From contig NZ_JASMRU010000027.1 of NCBI RefSeq assembly GCF_030462585.1, positions 34,755 through 76,047 of the forward strand: a stretch of 41,293 nucleotides of DNA, in the 5' to 3' direction. This document shows positions 9,308-19,760 of this stretch, in pieces (the first letter of the stretch is position 1; each line of letters opens with the position of its first letter). The position numbers and the translations under genes are program-made. Below the pieces are notes generated by a model. It was not told where the DNA came from. It saw only the letters and a list, made by a program, of their open reading frames with translations, and searched no databases. The DNA comes from Pseudomonas sp. CAN1. Lineage in GTDB: Bacteria > Pseudomonadota > Gammaproteobacteria > Pseudomonadales > Pseudomonadaceae.

Positions 9308-10972
9308 ATGCGTCCCCATACCGCCGCCACGGCCGAGTTCGACTACCGCGCCACCGCCGATGCCGTCCTGGCCGGCAACCTCGATGCCCTCAATGCCTGT
9401 GTCGAATGCTGCGACCGCCACGCCATCCCCGGCCGTGTTGCGCTGTTCTGGGAGGGCAAGGACGGCGACAGCGCCTCCTACACCTTCACCCAGCTCAAGG
9501 AGCTTTCCGGCCGCTGCGCCAGCTTCCTCCATGGCCTTGGCGTGCGCCCCGGCGACGTCGTCTCCGGCATGCTGCCGCGCACCCCGGAACTGCTGATCAC
9601 CGTCCTCGGCACCTGGCGCCTGGGCGCGGTCTACCAGCCGTTGTTCACCGCCTTCGGCCCCAAGGCCATCGAGCACCGGGTCAAGCTGGCCGGCAGCAAG
9701 GTGGTGGTCACCGACGGCGCCAACCGCAGCAAGCTCGACGAGGTGCCCGACGCGCCCACGCTGGTGACTGTCGGCGGGCCGAAGGGGCAGGGCATCCGCC
9801 ACGGCGACTACAGCTTCTGGGCCGAACTGGAACGCCACTCGCCGGACTTCGAACCGGTGCTGCGCAGCGGTGAAGACACCTTCCTGCTGATGTTCACCTC
9901 CGGCACCACCGGGCTGGCCAAGCCGCTGGCCGTGCCGCTCAAGGCCATCGTCGCGTTCGTCGGCTACATGCGCGATGCGGTGGGGCTGCGCGAGGAAGAT
10001 TCGTTCTGGAACCTCGCCGATCCGGGCTGGGCCTACGGGCTCTACTACGGTGTCACCGGGCCGCTGGCCATGGGGCACCCGATCACCTTCTACGAAGGCG
10101 CGTTCACGGTGGAAAGCACCTGCCGCATCGTGCGCAAGTACGCCATCACCAACCTGACCGGCTCGCCCACTGCTTACCGGCTGCTGATCGCCGCTGGCGA
10201 GGCGGTGTCGAAACCGCTCAAGGGCCGCCTGCGCGCGGTGAGCAGCGCCGGTGAACCGCTGACGCCGGAAGTGATCCGCTGGTTCGCCAGCGAGCTGGGC
10301 GTGACCATCCACGACCACTACGGCCAGACCGAGCTGGGCATGGTGCTGGCCAACCACCACGAGCTGCAGCACCCGGTGCACATGGGCGCGGCCGGCTTCT
10401 CCATCCCCGGCCACCGCGTGGTGGTGCTGGACGAGCAGGGCAACGAGCTGCCCGCCGGCCAGCCCGGCGTGCTGGCCATGGACCGCCGCCAGTCGCCGCT
10501 GATGTGGTTCGCCGGCTACCAGGGCATGCAGACGAAATCCTTCGTCGGCGACTACTACCTGAGCGGCGACACCGTGGAGCTGAACGCCGACGGCAGCATC
10601 AGCTTCGTCGGTCGCGCCGACGACCTGATTACCACCTCCGGCTACCGCGTCGGCCCGTTCGACGTGGAGAGCGCGCTGATCGAGCACCCGGCGGTGATCG
10701 AGGCGGCGGTGATCGGCAAGCCGGACCCGGAGCGCACCGAACTGGTCAAGGCCTTCGTGGTGCTCTGTTCGTCCTTCCGGCCGGGCGCGGAGCTGGCCGA
10801 GGAACTACAACAGTACGTGCGCAAGCGACTGTCGGCGCACAGCTACCCGCGGGAAGTGGAGTTCGTCGACGAACTGCCCAAGACCCCCAGCGGCAAAATT
10901 CAGCGCTTCCTCCTGCGCAACCAGGAGATCGCCAAACAACGCGACGCAGCCGAGAAAGCGGCGGCTCACTAA
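9308..10972 (+). CDS. Acyl-CoA synthetase (AMP-binding, ACSM/acetate-CoA ligase-like)
   Basis: A 554-residue adenylate-forming ligase and first gene of a four-gene operon. Motifs are the P-loop [15 protein letters not shown] (residue 196 on), [10 protein letters not shown] (adenylate site), [30 protein letters not shown], and TPSGKIQRF with the catalytic lysine. The P-loop is unusual: the common PKG triad reads AKP, closer to medium-chain ACSM/acetyl-CoA-synthetase-like enzymes than to the ligase at 3871. The start follows AGGAG by 8 bases. The downstream gene starts 18 bases after the stop. With the SDR, thiolase and dehydrogenase it should activate a short, medium or branched acid for beta-oxidation. 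It corresponds by content and order to PA2555 as I recall it. Confidence 0.9.
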   Translation: MRPHTAATAEFDYRATADAVLAGNLDALNACVECCDRHAIPGRVALFWEGKDGDSASYTFTQLKELSGRCASFLHGLGVRPGDVVSGMLPRTPELLITVLGTWRLGAVYQPLFTAFGPKAIEHRVKLAGSKVVVTDGANRSKLDEVPDAPTLVTVGGPKGQGIRHGDYSFWAELERHSPDFEPVLRSGEDTFLLMFTSGTTGLAKPLAVPLKAIVAFVGYMRDAVGLREEDSFWNLADPGWAYGLYYGVTGPLAMGHPITFYEGAFTVESTCRIVRKYAITNLTGSPTAYRLLIAAGEAVSKPLKGRLRAVSSAGEPLTPEVIRWFASELGVTIHDHYGQTELGMVLANHHELQHPVHMGAAGFSIPGHRVVVLDEQGNELPAGQPGVLAMDRRQSPLMWFAGYQGMQTKSFVGDYYLSGDTVELNADGSISFVGRADDLITTSGYRVGPFDVESALIEHPAVIEAAVIGKPDPERTELVKAFVVLCSSFRPGAELAEELQQYVRKRLSAHSYPREVEFVDELPKTPSGKIQRFLLRNQEIAKQRDAAEKAAAH

Positions 10973-10990
10973 GCACAGCGGAGAGACTTC

Positions 10991-11761
10991 ATGCAGATCC
11001 AGAACAAGGTATTCCTCATCACCGGCGGCGGTTCCGGCCTCGGCGCAGCCACCGCAAAGCTGCTGGTGAGCGCCGGCGCCAAGGTAGTGCTGGCCGACGT
11101 CAATGCCGAAGCCGGCGCGGCCCAGGCCGCCGAACTGGGCGAGGCGAGCGCGCGCTTCATCCGCACCGACGTGTGCAGCGAGGCGGATGGCAAAGCCGCC
11201 GTGCAACTCGCGCTGGACGCCTTCGGTGCGCTGCACGGCCTCGCCAACTGCGCGGGCGTGGCTCCGGCGGAAAAGGTCATCGGCCGTAACGGCGTGCACG
11301 GGCTGGAAAGCTTCACCCGCACCATCAACATCAACCTGATCGGCACCTTCAACATGCTGCGCCTGGCCGCCGAAGCCATGGCCCGCAACGAGCCGGATGC
11401 CGGTGGCGAGCGCGGCATCATCATCAACACCGCCTCGGTCGCTGCCTTCGACGGGCAGATTGGCCAGGCCGCGTACTCCGCGTCGAAGAGCGCGGTGGTC
11501 GGTATGACCCTGCCGATCGCCCGCGAACTGGCGCGCTCGGGCATCCGCGTGATGACCATCGCCCCCGGCATCTTCGAGACGCCGATGATGGCCGCGATGC
11601 CCCAGGAAGTACGCGATTCCCTCGGCGCCAGCGTGCCGTTCCCGCCGCGCCTCGGCCGCCCGGACGAGTACGCCGCGCTGGCCCGCCACATCATCGAGAA
11701 CACCATGCTCAACGGCGAGGTCATCCGCCTCGACGGCGCCATCCGCATGGCCGCGAAGTAA
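10991..11761 (+). CDS. SDR-type 3-hydroxyacyl-CoA dehydrogenase (HSD17B10-like)
   Basis: A 256-residue short-chain dehydrogenase. The Rossmann glycine motif TGGGSGLG is at residues 11-18, and the catalytic triad is S149 ([10 protein letters not shown]), Y162 and K166 (AYSASKSA). The sequence between them ([20 protein letters not shown]) and [10 protein letters not shown] are hallmarks of the type II 3-hydroxyacyl-CoA / 2-methyl-3-hydroxybutyryl-CoA dehydrogenase group. It would oxidise the 3-hydroxyacyl-CoA with NAD+. It sits between the ligase and the thiolase (16-base gap to the latter), which supports a beta-oxidation role. The family is clear; the preference for branched substrates is inferred from family similarity. 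Confidence 0.9.
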   Translation: MQIQNKVFLITGGGSGLGAATAKLLVSAGAKVVLADVNAEAGAAQAAELGEASARFIRTDVCSEADGKAAVQLALDAFGALHGLANCAGVAPAEKVIGRNGVHGLESFTRTININLIGTFNMLRLAAEAMARNEPDAGGERGIIINTASVAAFDGQIGQAAYSASKSAVVGMTLPIARELARSGIRVMTIAPGIFETPMMAAMPQEVRDSLGASVPFPPRLGRPDEYAALARHIIENTMLNGEVIRLDGAIRMAAK

Positions 11762-11777
11762 GCAGGAGGTCAGAGTC

Positions 11778-12962
11778 ATGAACGATCCCATCGTCATCGT
11801 CAGCGCCACCCGTACCCCCATGGGCGGCTTCCTCGGCGACTTCAAGGACGTCACCGCCGCCACCCTCGGCGCAGCAGCGATCCGCGCGGCCGTCGAGCGT
11901 GCCCGCCTGGGCGCGGAAGAAGTGGATGAAGCCGTGCTCGGCTGCGTGCTCGCCGCCGGGCAGGGCCAGGCGCCGGCGCGCCAGGCCGTGCTGGGTGCAG
12001 GTCTGGCGCGTGGCACCCCGTGCTCCACGGTGAACAAGATGTGCGGCTCCGGCATGAAAGCCGCGATGATGGCCCACGACGCCATCCTCGCCGGCAGCGC
12101 CCGCGTTGCCCTGGCCGGCGGCATGGAGAGCATGTCCAACGCGCCGTTCCTGCTGGATCGCGCCCGCAGCGGCTACCGCATGGGCCACGGCCGGGTGCTC
12201 GACCACATGTTCCTCGACGGCCTCGAGGACGCCTACGACAAGGGCCGCCTGATGGGCACCTTCGCCGAGGATTGCGCCGAGAAATATGGCTTCACCCGCG
12301 AGCAGCAGGACGAGTACGCGATCACCTCGCTGACCCGCGCGCAGAAGGCCATGAGCGAAGGCCGCTTCAAGGACGAGATCGTCGCGGTCACCGTGAAGGC
12401 CGGCAAGGAACTGCGCGCCATCAGCGAAGACGAGCAGCCGCCGAAGGCCAGGCTGGACAAGATCCCCACCCTGAAACCGGCGTTCCGCGACAGCGGCACC
12501 GTGACCGCAGCCAACGCCAGCTCCATCTCCGATGGCGCCGCCGCGCTGGTGCTGATGCGCCTGTCCGAAGCCGAGAAGCGCGGTTTGACGCCGCTGGCGG
12601 CAATCCGTGGGCATTCGTCCTTCGCCGACGCACCGAACCTGTTCCCGACTGCCCCCGTGGGCGCGGTCGAACGCCTGATGCAGCGCACCGGCTGGGCGCT
12701 GGGCGATGTCGACCTGTTCGAGGTCAACGAGGCCTTCGCCGTGGTCGCCATGGCCGCCATGCGCGACCTGGACATTCCCCACGACAAGCTCAACGTCCAC
12801 GGCGGCGCCTGCGCCCTCGGCCACCCCATTGGCGCTTCCGGCGCGCGGGTGATCGTCACCCTGCTGTCGGCGCTCAAGCAGTACGACCTCAAGCGCGGCG
12901 TGGCCTCGGTGTGCATCGGTGGTGGCGAAGCCACGGCCATCGCGGTCGAGCGCCTGGCCTAA
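11778..12962 (+). CDS. Acetyl-CoA C-acyltransferase (thiolase, AtoB type)
   Basis: A 394-residue thiolase with the complete active site: C89 in [11 protein letters not shown]349 in [10 protein letters not shown]379 in [10 protein letters not shown]. These positions match biosynthetic-type thiolases such as AtoB/PhaA almost exactly. AGGAGG lies 9 bases before the start, the strongest ribosome binding site in the operon. It would perform the last step of the pathway, releasing acetyl-CoA (or propionyl-CoA if the chain is 2-methyl branched). It differs clearly from the thiolase at 560-1693 in the loop and N-terminal sequence, so the two are not recent duplicates. Confidence 0.92.
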   Translation: MNDPIVIVSATRTPMGGFLGDFKDVTAATLGAAAIRAAVERARLGAEEVDEAVLGCVLAAGQGQAPARQAVLGAGLARGTPCSTVNKMCGSGMKAAMMAHDAILAGSARVALAGGMESMSNAPFLLDRARSGYRMGHGRVLDHMFLDGLEDAYDKGRLMGTFAEDCAEKYGFTREQQDEYAITSLTRAQKAMSEGRFKDEIVAVTVKAGKELRAISEDEQPPKARLDKIPTLKPAFRDSGTVTAANASSISDGAAALVLMRLSEAEKRGLTPLAAIRGHSSFADAPNLFPTAPVGAVERLMQRTGWALGDVDLFEVNEAFAVVAMAAMRDLDIPHDKLNVHGGACALGHPIGASGARVIVTLLSALKQYDLKRGVASVCIGGGEATAIAVERLA

Positions 12963-12972
12963 GGAGCGAGAG

Positions 12973-14100
12973 ATGATTCCCAGCGAAGAAGACATCCAGA
13001 TCCGCGACGTTGCCCGCCAGTTCGCCCAGGAGCGGCTGAAACCTTTCGCCGCCGACTGGGACCGCGAGCACCGCTTCCCGGCCGAAGCGCTGAAGGAAAT
13101 GGCCGACCTCGGCTTCCTCGGCATGCTGGTGGCGGAGCAGTGGGGCGGCGCACAAACCGGCCACCTGGCCTATGCCATGGCGCTGGAGGAAATCGCCGCC
13201 GGCGACGGCGCCTGCTCGACCATCATGAGCGTGCACAACTCGGTGGGTTGCATGCCCATCGCCAAGTTCGGCAACGACGAGCAGAAGCGCCAGTTCCTCG
13301 TGCCGCTGGCCCGGGGCGAGATGATCGGTGCCTTCGCCCTGACCGAACCCCAGGCCGGCTCCGACGCCAGCTTCCTCAAGACCCGTGCGCGCCGCGACGG
13401 CGACCACTATGTGCTGAACGGCAGCAAGCAGTTCATCACCTCCGGCAAGCATGCCGGCCTGGTGATCGTCTTCGCGGTGACCGATGCGGCCGCGGGCAAG
13501 AAGGGCATCAGCGCCTTCATCGTGCCCACTGACACGCCGGGTTATCGCGTGGTGCGCGTCGAGGACAAGCTCGGCCAGCATGCGTCCGATACCTGCCAGA
13601 TCGCCTTCGATGACGTGCGCATCCCGGCCAGCTACCGGTTGGGCGAGGAGGGGCAGGGCTACGCCATTGCCCTGGCGAACCTGGAAGGCGGGCGCATCGG
13701 CATCGCCTCCCAGGCGGTGGGCATGGCCCGCGCGGCCTTCGAGTATGCCCGCGACTACGCCCACGAGCGCGAGACCTTCGGCAAGCCGATCATCCAGCAC
13801 CAGGCCGTGGCCTTCCGCCTGAGTGACATGGCTACCGAAATCGCCGTGGCGCGGCAGATGGTCCACCACGCCGCCAGCCTGCGCGAAGCCGGCCTGCCGT
13901 GCCTGACCGAAGCCTCCATGGCCAAGCTGTTCGCCTCGGAAATGGCCGAGCGCGTGTGCTCCGCAGCGATCCAGACGCTCGGCGGCTATGGCTACCTGCA
14001 GGACTACCCGGTGGAGCGCATCTACCGCGACGTGCGCGTGTGCCAGATCTACGAAGGCACCAGCGACGTGCAGCGGCTGGTGATCGCGCGGAGCCTGTAA
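12973..14100 (+). CDS. Acyl-CoA dehydrogenase (short/branched-chain type)
   Basis: A 375-residue flavoprotein that introduces the 2,3-double bond into acyl-CoA and passes electrons to ETF. FAD- and substrate-binding signatures are [13 protein letters not shown] (~residue 120), then [20 protein letters not shown], and near the C-terminus [20 protein letters not shown] and [19 protein letters not shown]. The glutamate in IYEGTSD (E361) is the expected catalytic base. Its gene starts 10 bases after the thiolase stop (AAGGAG spacing is good) and ends the operon. No hydratase gene accompanies it, so the next step must be encoded elsewhere. It matches the short-chain ACADs at PA2552 as I recall the order. 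Confidence 0.92.
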   Translation: MIPSEEDIQIRDVARQFAQERLKPFAADWDREHRFPAEALKEMADLGFLGMLVAEQWGGAQTGHLAYAMALEEIAAGDGACSTIMSVHNSVGCMPIAKFGNDEQKRQFLVPLARGEMIGAFALTEPQAGSDASFLKTRARRDGDHYVLNGSKQFITSGKHAGLVIVFAVTDAAAGKKGISAFIVPTDTPGYRVVRVEDKLGQHASDTCQIAFDDVRIPASYRLGEEGQGYAIALANLEGGRIGIASQAVGMARAAFEYARDYAHERETFGKPIIQHQAVAFRLSDMATEIAVARQMVHHAASLREAGLPCLTEASMAKLFASEMAERVCSAAIQTLGGYGYLQDYPVERIYRDVRVCQIYEGTSDVQRLVIARSL

Positions 14101-14179
14101 AGGGTTCGCCGGCAGACCCCGGCCTGTTCGTTGGACAGGCACTTCGGCAGGGCGGGGTTTGCGGGTGGCTTGTTTTTCT

Positions 14180-14548
14180 GTAGGAGCAAGCTTGCTCGCG
14201 AAGCATGCTCGCTGGGGATTTCCCGGTTGCGCGGTTCGCGAGCAAAAACGATGGCGTCCCCCTCGCTCCTACAAGTCCGGCGGGCGCTGGAGTGACGGTA
14301 GGAGCGGATCTTATCCGCGAAATCCCGGCGCAGCCGGGACAGCGATTACGCCGGGAATACCGGCCTTGCGGCCGGATCGCGGAGAAGCTCCGCTCCTACA
14401 AGAGCCGCCGCGGCGCAGAGTGCCAGGAATGGCAAACGTCGACGGGTGTAGGAGCGGATCTTATCCGCGAATCCCGGCGCAGCCGGGACAGTGGTTTACT
14501 CGGGAATACCGGCCTTGCGGCCGGATCGCGGAGAAGCTCCGCTCCTAC
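14180..14548. repeat. Cluster of three REP-type units, two nearly identical
   Basis: Units at 14180-14272, 14298-14399 and 14448-14548 each open with GTAGGAGC and close with GCTCCTAC. The second and third are almost the same over ~100 bases (GGAGCGGATCTTATCCGCGA ... CGGAGAAGCTCCGCTCC), so one arose by recent duplication or insertion. They lie between two convergent transcription units. No gene is evident in 14101-14637. Confidence 0.8.
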
Positions 14549-14637
14549 AAAAGCCGCGCGGCACAGGTTGCCAGGGATGGCAAACGCAGGATGGCGTGGA
14601 GCGCAGCGATACCCATCGATGGACATCGCCTCAAACA

Positions 14638-15570
14638 TCAAACGCGCTCCGCCGCCTCACGCGCTTCCCGCGCCGTCACCTGCTGGCACAACTCGATGAT
14701 CTGTTCGCGCATCCAGCGGTTGGCCGGGTCCTGGTCAGTGCTTTCGTGCCAGTACAGGTGGGTTTCCAGCTTGGGCACGTCATTCACCGGCAGGTCGACG
14801 AAATGCAGGCCGTGGTGGCGGGCGAAGCGCTCCGGCACGGTGACCACCATGTCGGTCTGCTGCACCACGGTGGACGCCATCAGGTAGTGCTGCGAGCGCA
14901 GGGCGATCTTGCGCTGCAGGCCCATCTTGCCCAGCGACAGGTCCACATAGCCCAGGCCGCTGCGGCGGCTGGAAATCTGGATGTGCGCCACCGACAGGTA
15001 CTCGTCCAGGCTCAGCTTGTCCTTGGCCAGCGGGTGGCCCTGGCGCATGGCGCAGACGTAGCGGTCTTCCATCAGCTTGACGTGGCGCACCTGCGGGTCG
15101 GTATTCAGCGGTGCGTCCACGGCGAAGTCGAGGCGGCCGGCGGCCAGTTCCTTGGTGGTCTCGCGGCGCTTGGAGAGGAAGCTCTCGATGTGCACGTTCG
15201 GCGCCAGGCGGCGCAGGCGCTGGAACAGCGGCGGCAGGACGATGGCCTCGGTGAGGTCGGTCATGCTGATGCGGTAGGTCTTGCTCGCCTGGGTCGGGGT
15301 GAAGGTACGGCTCTCCTGCACCGAGACGCGCAGCAGCTGCAGCGCGTTGCGCACCGGCCCGATGATGTTCTGCGCCATCGGCGTGGGCACCATGCCTTGC
15401 GCGGTCCGCACGAACAGCGGGTCGTTGAAGGTTTCACGCAGGCGGGCGAGGGCGTTGGAAACGGCCGGCTGGGTAATCCCGACTATCTGTCCGGCGCGGG
15501 TCAGGTTGGCTTCCGTGTAGATCGCGTCGAAGACGATGAACAGGTTCAGATCGACCTTGCTGAGGTTCAT
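14638..15570 (-). CDS. LysR-family transcriptional regulator
   Basis: A 310-residue regulator. The N-terminal winged helix-turn-helix covers about residues 8-66, with [20 protein letters not shown] and [20 protein letters not shown], which are diagnostic of LysR proteins. The rest is a periplasmic-binding-protein-like effector domain. The start at [11 protein letters not shown] is chosen because GGAG lies 10 bases ahead and LysR proteins begin shortly before the HTH; a longer upstream frame lacks support. It is divergent from the acyl-CoA dehydrogenase at 15738 across 167 bases, the usual arrangement for a LysR regulator controlling its neighbour. The effector is presumably an acyl-CoA or related acid, which is inferred from context. 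Confidence 0.9.
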   Translation of the reverse strand: MNLSKVDLNLFIVFDAIYTEANLTRAGQIVGITQPAVSNALARLRETFNDPLFVRTAQGMVPTPMAQNIIGPVRNALQLLRVSVQESRTFTPTQASKTYRISMTDLTEAIVLPPLFQRLRRLAPNVHIESFLSKRRETTKELAAGRLDFAVDAPLNTDPQVRHVKLMEDRYVCAMRQGHPLAKDKLSLDEYLSVAHIQISSRRSGLGYVDLSLGKMGLQRKIALRSQHYLMASTVVQQTDMVVTVPERFARHHGLHFVDLPVNDVPKLETHLYWHESTDQDPANRWMREQIIELCQQVTAREAREAAERV

Positions 15571-15639
15571 TCCAGGGCTCCGCTTGTAGTTGTTCTGCGG
15601 CCGATCATACCCGAACGAACGCTCAGGTCCATACGGGTT

Positions 15640-15651
15640 ATGAATGTTCAT
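15640..15651. promoter_or_regulatory. Candidate LysR-type operator ATGAATGTTCAT
   Basis: A dyad ATGAA-TG-TTCAT lies midway between the divergent LysR and acyl-CoA dehydrogenase genes, 70 bases from the LysR start and 86 from the dehydrogenase start. Position and symmetry suit a LysR recognition site. It does not strictly obey T-N11-A, so confidence is low. Confidence 0.35.
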
Positions 15652-15737
15652 TGATTCGGATAATAGGCTGGGTAAATGCCTTGGGCTGTTCTAGCATCAT
15701 CACCACACAAACAACCGCCGCCAGAAGGTTAGCCCCC

Positions 15738-16967
<1,230 letters not shown>

Positions 16968-16981
16968 TCCCCGGCATTAAT

Positions 16982-17011
16982 GAAAAAGGCCCGCTGATGC
17001 GGGCCTTTTTC
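16982..17011. terminator. Intrinsic terminator after the acyl-CoA dehydrogenase
   Basis: GAAAAAGGCCCGC-TGAT-GCGGGCCTTTTTC is a perfect 13-bp stem with an A run on one side and a T run on the other, placed 15 bases after the stop codon. The symmetry would also let it work in the opposite direction. Confidence 0.9.
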
Positions 17012-17034
17012 ATGGGCGGAAGGTAACGCTTTTC

Positions 17035-17231
17035 GTAGGAGCGGACTCCGTCCGCGATGGTTTCCGGCGCGAAGCGGACCTATCGCGGACGAAGTCCGCT
17101 CCTGCGTTCGGGCCATGGGTAGGGCGAATAACGCCTAAGGCGTTATCCGCCATCGCTGTCACCGGCGGATAACCCGTTCCGGGTTATGCGCCCTACGTGC
17201 AGCTTTTCGTAGGAGCGAGCTTGCTCGCGAA
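17035..17231. repeat. REP-type repeats of two families
   Basis: 17035-17105 is a GTAGGAGCGGACTCCGTCC...GGACGAAGTCCGCTCC unit. 17119-17196 is an unrelated palindromic unit, GTAGGGCGAATAACGCC ... GGGTTATGCGCCCTAC. 17209-17231 is a single half-unit, GTAGGAGCGAGCTTGCTCGC. They fill the space between the dehydrogenase terminator and the 66-residue gene on the other strand. Confidence 0.75.
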
Positions 17232-17244
17232 CAGCCTCCCACAA

Positions 17245-17276
17245 CGAACAAGGCCAGCTTGCGCTGGCCTTGTTCG
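17245..17276 (-). terminator. Intrinsic terminator of the TerC operon
   Basis: CGAACAAGGCCAGC-TTGC-GCTGGCCTTGTTCG is a perfect 14-bp stem one base after the stop of the 66-residue gene on the minus strand. On the minus strand it is followed by TTGTGGG, a weak T tract. Confidence 0.75.
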
Positions 17277-17277
17277 T

Positions 17278-17478
17278 TCATTGCTCGGAAGAGGGCTCCG
17301 GCCCGTCGGTCTTCGCCCGCTGCTCGATCAGCCATTCCCGCCGCGTGTGCAACTGGGCGGCAAAGGCCCGCGCGGCGGCTTCGTGGGGGAAGCGCAGCGC
17401 GCGGCGACCGAGGCGGACCTGCCAATAGGCCTGGCCACGAAACTCAACGGTTTCGATCCTCACCTCCAGCGCTTGCAT
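17278..17478 (-). CDS. Small hypothetical protein (66 aa) overlapping the terC-like gene
   Basis: A 66-residue protein, MQALEVRIETVEFRGQAYWQ and onward, ending in an acidic tail. It reads as a small basic alpha/beta protein with no signal peptide or membrane segment. AGGAGAGG lies 6 bases ahead of the second of two overlapping ATGs; the first ATG belongs to the TerC frame. It overlaps the last 35 bases of the TerC gene, so translation is likely coupled, and a terminator follows the stop immediately. These three facts support a real gene although I do not recognise the family. Its role is unknown. Confidence 0.65.
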   Translation of the reverse strand: MQALEVRIETVEFRGQAYWQVRLGRRALRFPHEAAARAFAAQLHTRREWLIEQRAKTDGPEPSSEQ

Positions 17479-18487
17479 GCATCCTCTCCTGGCTGACGAT
17501 TTCCAGCGGTTCCTCGCTGGCGCGGCGGGTCTTGAGCAGGGATAGCAGTATGCCACCCGCCAAAAGGCCGAAGGTTACGCCAAGGGACAGGGCTGCGGGA
17601 ACCTTGCCGATGAATCCGTGGAGGAAAATCTTCGTGCCGATGAATACCAGCACCAGCGCCAGGGCGTACTTCAGGTAGACGAAGCGGTGGATCATCGCCG
17701 CTAGCGAGAAGTACAGGGCGCGCAGGCCGAGGATGGCAAAGATGTTCGAGGTGTAGACGATGAACGGGTCCTGGGTGATGGCGAAGATCGCCGGCACGCT
17801 GTCCACGGCGAACACCAGGTCGGCCAGTTCGATCAGGATCAGCGCCAGGAACAGCGGGGTGGCGTAGCGCACCAGCTTGCCCGAGGCGTCCGGCATCTTC
17901 ACGAAGAAGTGGTGCTCGTGAATGGTGTCGGTCATGCGGATGCGCTTGCGCAGGAACTTCAGCACCGGGTTGTTCGCCAGGTCCGGCTCGTCGTCATGCT
18001 TGCTGAACAGCATCTTCACGCCGCTGAACAGCAGGAAGGCGCCGAACACGTACATGATCCACTCGAACTCCTTCACCAGCGCGGCGCCCAGGCCGATCAT
18101 CAGCGCGCGCATGACGATGGCGCCGAGGATGCCCCAGAACAGCACCTGGTGCTGGTAGCGGCGGGGGATGCCGAAGAAGCCGAAGATCATCGCCATGACG
18201 AATACGTTGTCCATGGACAGCGACTGTTCGACGAGGAAACCGGTGTAGTACTCCACCGCGCTGGTGGCGCCGAACTCGTACCAGACCCAGCCACCGAAGG
18301 CCAGGCCGCAGGCGAAGTAGCCGGCAGACAGCATCAGGCTTTCGCGCACACCGATTTCATGGTGGTCGCGTTGCAAAACGCCCAGGTCGAGTACCAGCAG
18401 GAGAATCACGATGGCCAGGAAGGCCAGCCAGAACCAGGTGGCGGTTCCGAGGAATGGTTCGGTCAAAAAGGCGTGCAGAGCTGTCAT
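17444..18487 (-). CDS. TerC/Alx family integral membrane protein
   Basis: A 347-residue inner-membrane protein with about eight or nine hydrophobic segments. The TerC signature motifs with buried acidic residues are present: EQSLSMDNVFVMAMIFGFFG and LIELADLVFAVDSVPAIFAI. In other bacteria relatives such as Alx and YkoY are linked to manganese export and alkaline or tellurite stress; the substrate here is inferred. AAGGGAGGGG precedes the start strongly. The upstream region does not show the conserved core of the yybP-ykoY (Mn2+) riboswitch that often controls these genes. It corresponds to PA2549-like genes by position next to the acyl-CoA dehydrogenase block. It overlaps the 66-residue gene. 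Confidence 0.88.
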   Translation of the reverse strand: MTALHAFLTEPFLGTATWFWLAFLAIVILLLVLDLGVLQRDHHEIGVRESLMLSAGYFACGLAFGGWVWYEFGATSAVEYYTGFLVEQSLSMDNVFVMAMIFGFFGIPRRYQHQVLFWGILGAIVMRALMIGLGAALVKEFEWIMYVFGAFLLFSGVKMLFSKHDDEPDLANNPVLKFLRKRIRMTDTIHEHHFFVKMPDASGKLVRYATPLFLALILIELADLVFAVDSVPAIFAITQDPFIVYTSNIFAILGLRALYFSLAAMIHRFVYLKYALALVLVFIGTKIFLHGFIGKVPAALSLGVTFGLLAGGILLSLLKTRRASEEPLEIVSQERMHASAGGEDRNR

Positions 18488-18830
18488 TTGGCCCCTCCCT
18501 TAGTGTCGTTGTCGAAAAGTGACTCCGACATGGCGGTTGGCAACCGTCAGAGGGGCCCGGCGTCACTGGCGGGAAAATAGCAGAGCGGACGGCCCAGGCA
18601 AGCGAAGGAACGTAACAAGTTCCTACGCGATGGGCGATTCGCACCCGGAGCAGGGGTAGGACGATGCTGCGGGCCCCGTCTGGATTGAAGTGTAGTTAGG
18701 AATTCCCCTACCCGGTTCTCAGGTTTCGATGAGGGGCGTGCTGATTCGGGGCTCCTAGCATGGCGCCACTCGTTGCCAACGGTCATTCCGGTGGCGCTCT
18801 GCTCGTTATTCCCGCTTCCGGAGAACGCAC
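18488..18830. other. Divergent intergenic region TerC / lipoprotein
   Basis: No gene is supported in these 343 bases. The palindromic element TTAGGAATTCCCCTA at 18696-18710 resembles the elements before the pilin and usher genes. The sequence AAGTTCCTACG near 18617 recurs near 34847 in the adhesin leader. Promoters for the divergent genes must lie here. Confidence 0.45.
18696..18710. promoter_or_regulatory. RcsB-like palindrome related to the pilus-gene elements
   Basis: TTAGGAATTCCCCTA reads TAGGGGAATTCCTAA on the other strand. It shares GGGGAATTCCTA with the element before the usher gene (28526-28537) and is close to the RcsAB box of enterobacteria (TAAGAATATTCCTA). It lies 120 bases before the lipoprotein start. 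Confidence 0.4.
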
Positions 18831-19733
18831 ATGAAACTCAAGCATCTCGCAATCGCCCTGCTCGTCGGCTCAACCCTGGCAGGCTGTGAATTCCCTCTGC
18901 AACAGGCACGGCCGCGCGCACCGGTCCCGCAGAACTGGGTCAGCGTGCCGGCGCTGCCTGTCATCGAGGAAGCGGTCCTGTCCCTGGCTCCGACTTTCCA
19001 GGGGCAGCGCAGTGGCGCGCTCATGGCGCAGATATGCGGTCTGGCGCGGGGCGATTTAAAGCAGGATCAGGTCAATGCACAACTGGCCGGCATGGGCATC
19101 GACTCCGCGCGGCTTCCGCGGCAGAGCAAGGATGCGACCGCACTGCTGGTCAACGGTGATCGCGCTGCCCAGGCAACGGCTTGCGCTGCCTACCAAGCCA
19201 CCGATGTGCTGCTCGCTTTCAATCCTAAACCCTATCTCAAGGCCGTCCCGCAGTCCGATGAAAAGGGCAAGGACAAGGTCGCCGAAAAGCCGGTTCAGCC
19301 AACGCTCCAGGTGGACGACAAGAAACTCGGCAGTGTCCTGCCCATCCGGATTGCCCAGGCACGGACCAACGCCGATGTATTTGCCCTCATCGCCGAAAAC
19401 CTCCAGCGCAAGCCGGGGCTCGATGTCGATGCCTACCGGGAGCAGGCGCGCGAACTGTTCAGCCGCCTGGCACCTACCTACATCGCCCGTGTTCCGGCGA
19501 ATTTACCGTCGGCTAGCGCGAATTACCTGGTGACCGGCATGGGCGAGGGGCGCCTTGAATTCTCCAGCACTACCGGCGTTCGCTTCGACCTCTCGCTGGA
19601 CAAGGGTCTGACGCTGACCCAGAACGGCGTGCTCTGGTACGGGAACGGGCAACTCCTGGGTCACCAGTACCGTTTGCGTACTGCCTATTTCCAGCCGGAA
19701 GTGGCGCAACTGCTCAACGTTCCGCAGAAGTAA
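18831..19733 (+). CDS. Putative outer-membrane lipoprotein
   Basis: A 300-residue protein with a clear lipoprotein signal peptide: KLKHLAIALLVGSTLAGC ends in the lipobox LAGC with C19 as the acylated residue. E at position +2 does not match the Asp inner-membrane retention signal, so outer-membrane localisation is likely. GGAGAA lies a few bases before the start. A Lys/Asp/Glu-rich linker (SDEKGKDKVAEKPVQP) at ~144-160 divides two halves; the C-terminal half has a beta-rich ending (LEFSSTTGVRFDLSLDKG, NGVLWYGNGQLLGHQYRLRT). I do not recognise the family. It lies 27 bases before the TPR-glycosyltransferase and probably shares its transcript, suggesting a role in surface-structure assembly or modification. 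Confidence 0.75.
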   Translation: MKLKHLAIALLVGSTLAGCEFPLQQARPRAPVPQNWVSVPALPVIEEAVLSLAPTFQGQRSGALMAQICGLARGDLKQDQVNAQLAGMGIDSARLPRQSKDATALLVNGDRAAQATACAAYQATDVLLAFNPKPYLKAVPQSDEKGKDKVAEKPVQPTLQVDDKKLGSVLPIRIAQARTNADVFALIAENLQRKPGLDVDAYREQARELFSRLAPTYIARVPANLPSASANYLVTGMGEGRLEFSSTTGVRFDLSLDKGLTLTQNGVLWYGNGQLLGHQYRLRTAYFQPEVAQLLNVPQK

Positions 19734-19760
19734 GTCGAGGACGGGAAGGGGAGTTGCGTA

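Noticed and set aside
18488-18660. yybP-ykoY manganese riboswitch upstream of the TerC-type gene
   Set aside because: The conserved loop sequences of that class are not visible on the minus strand of this region.
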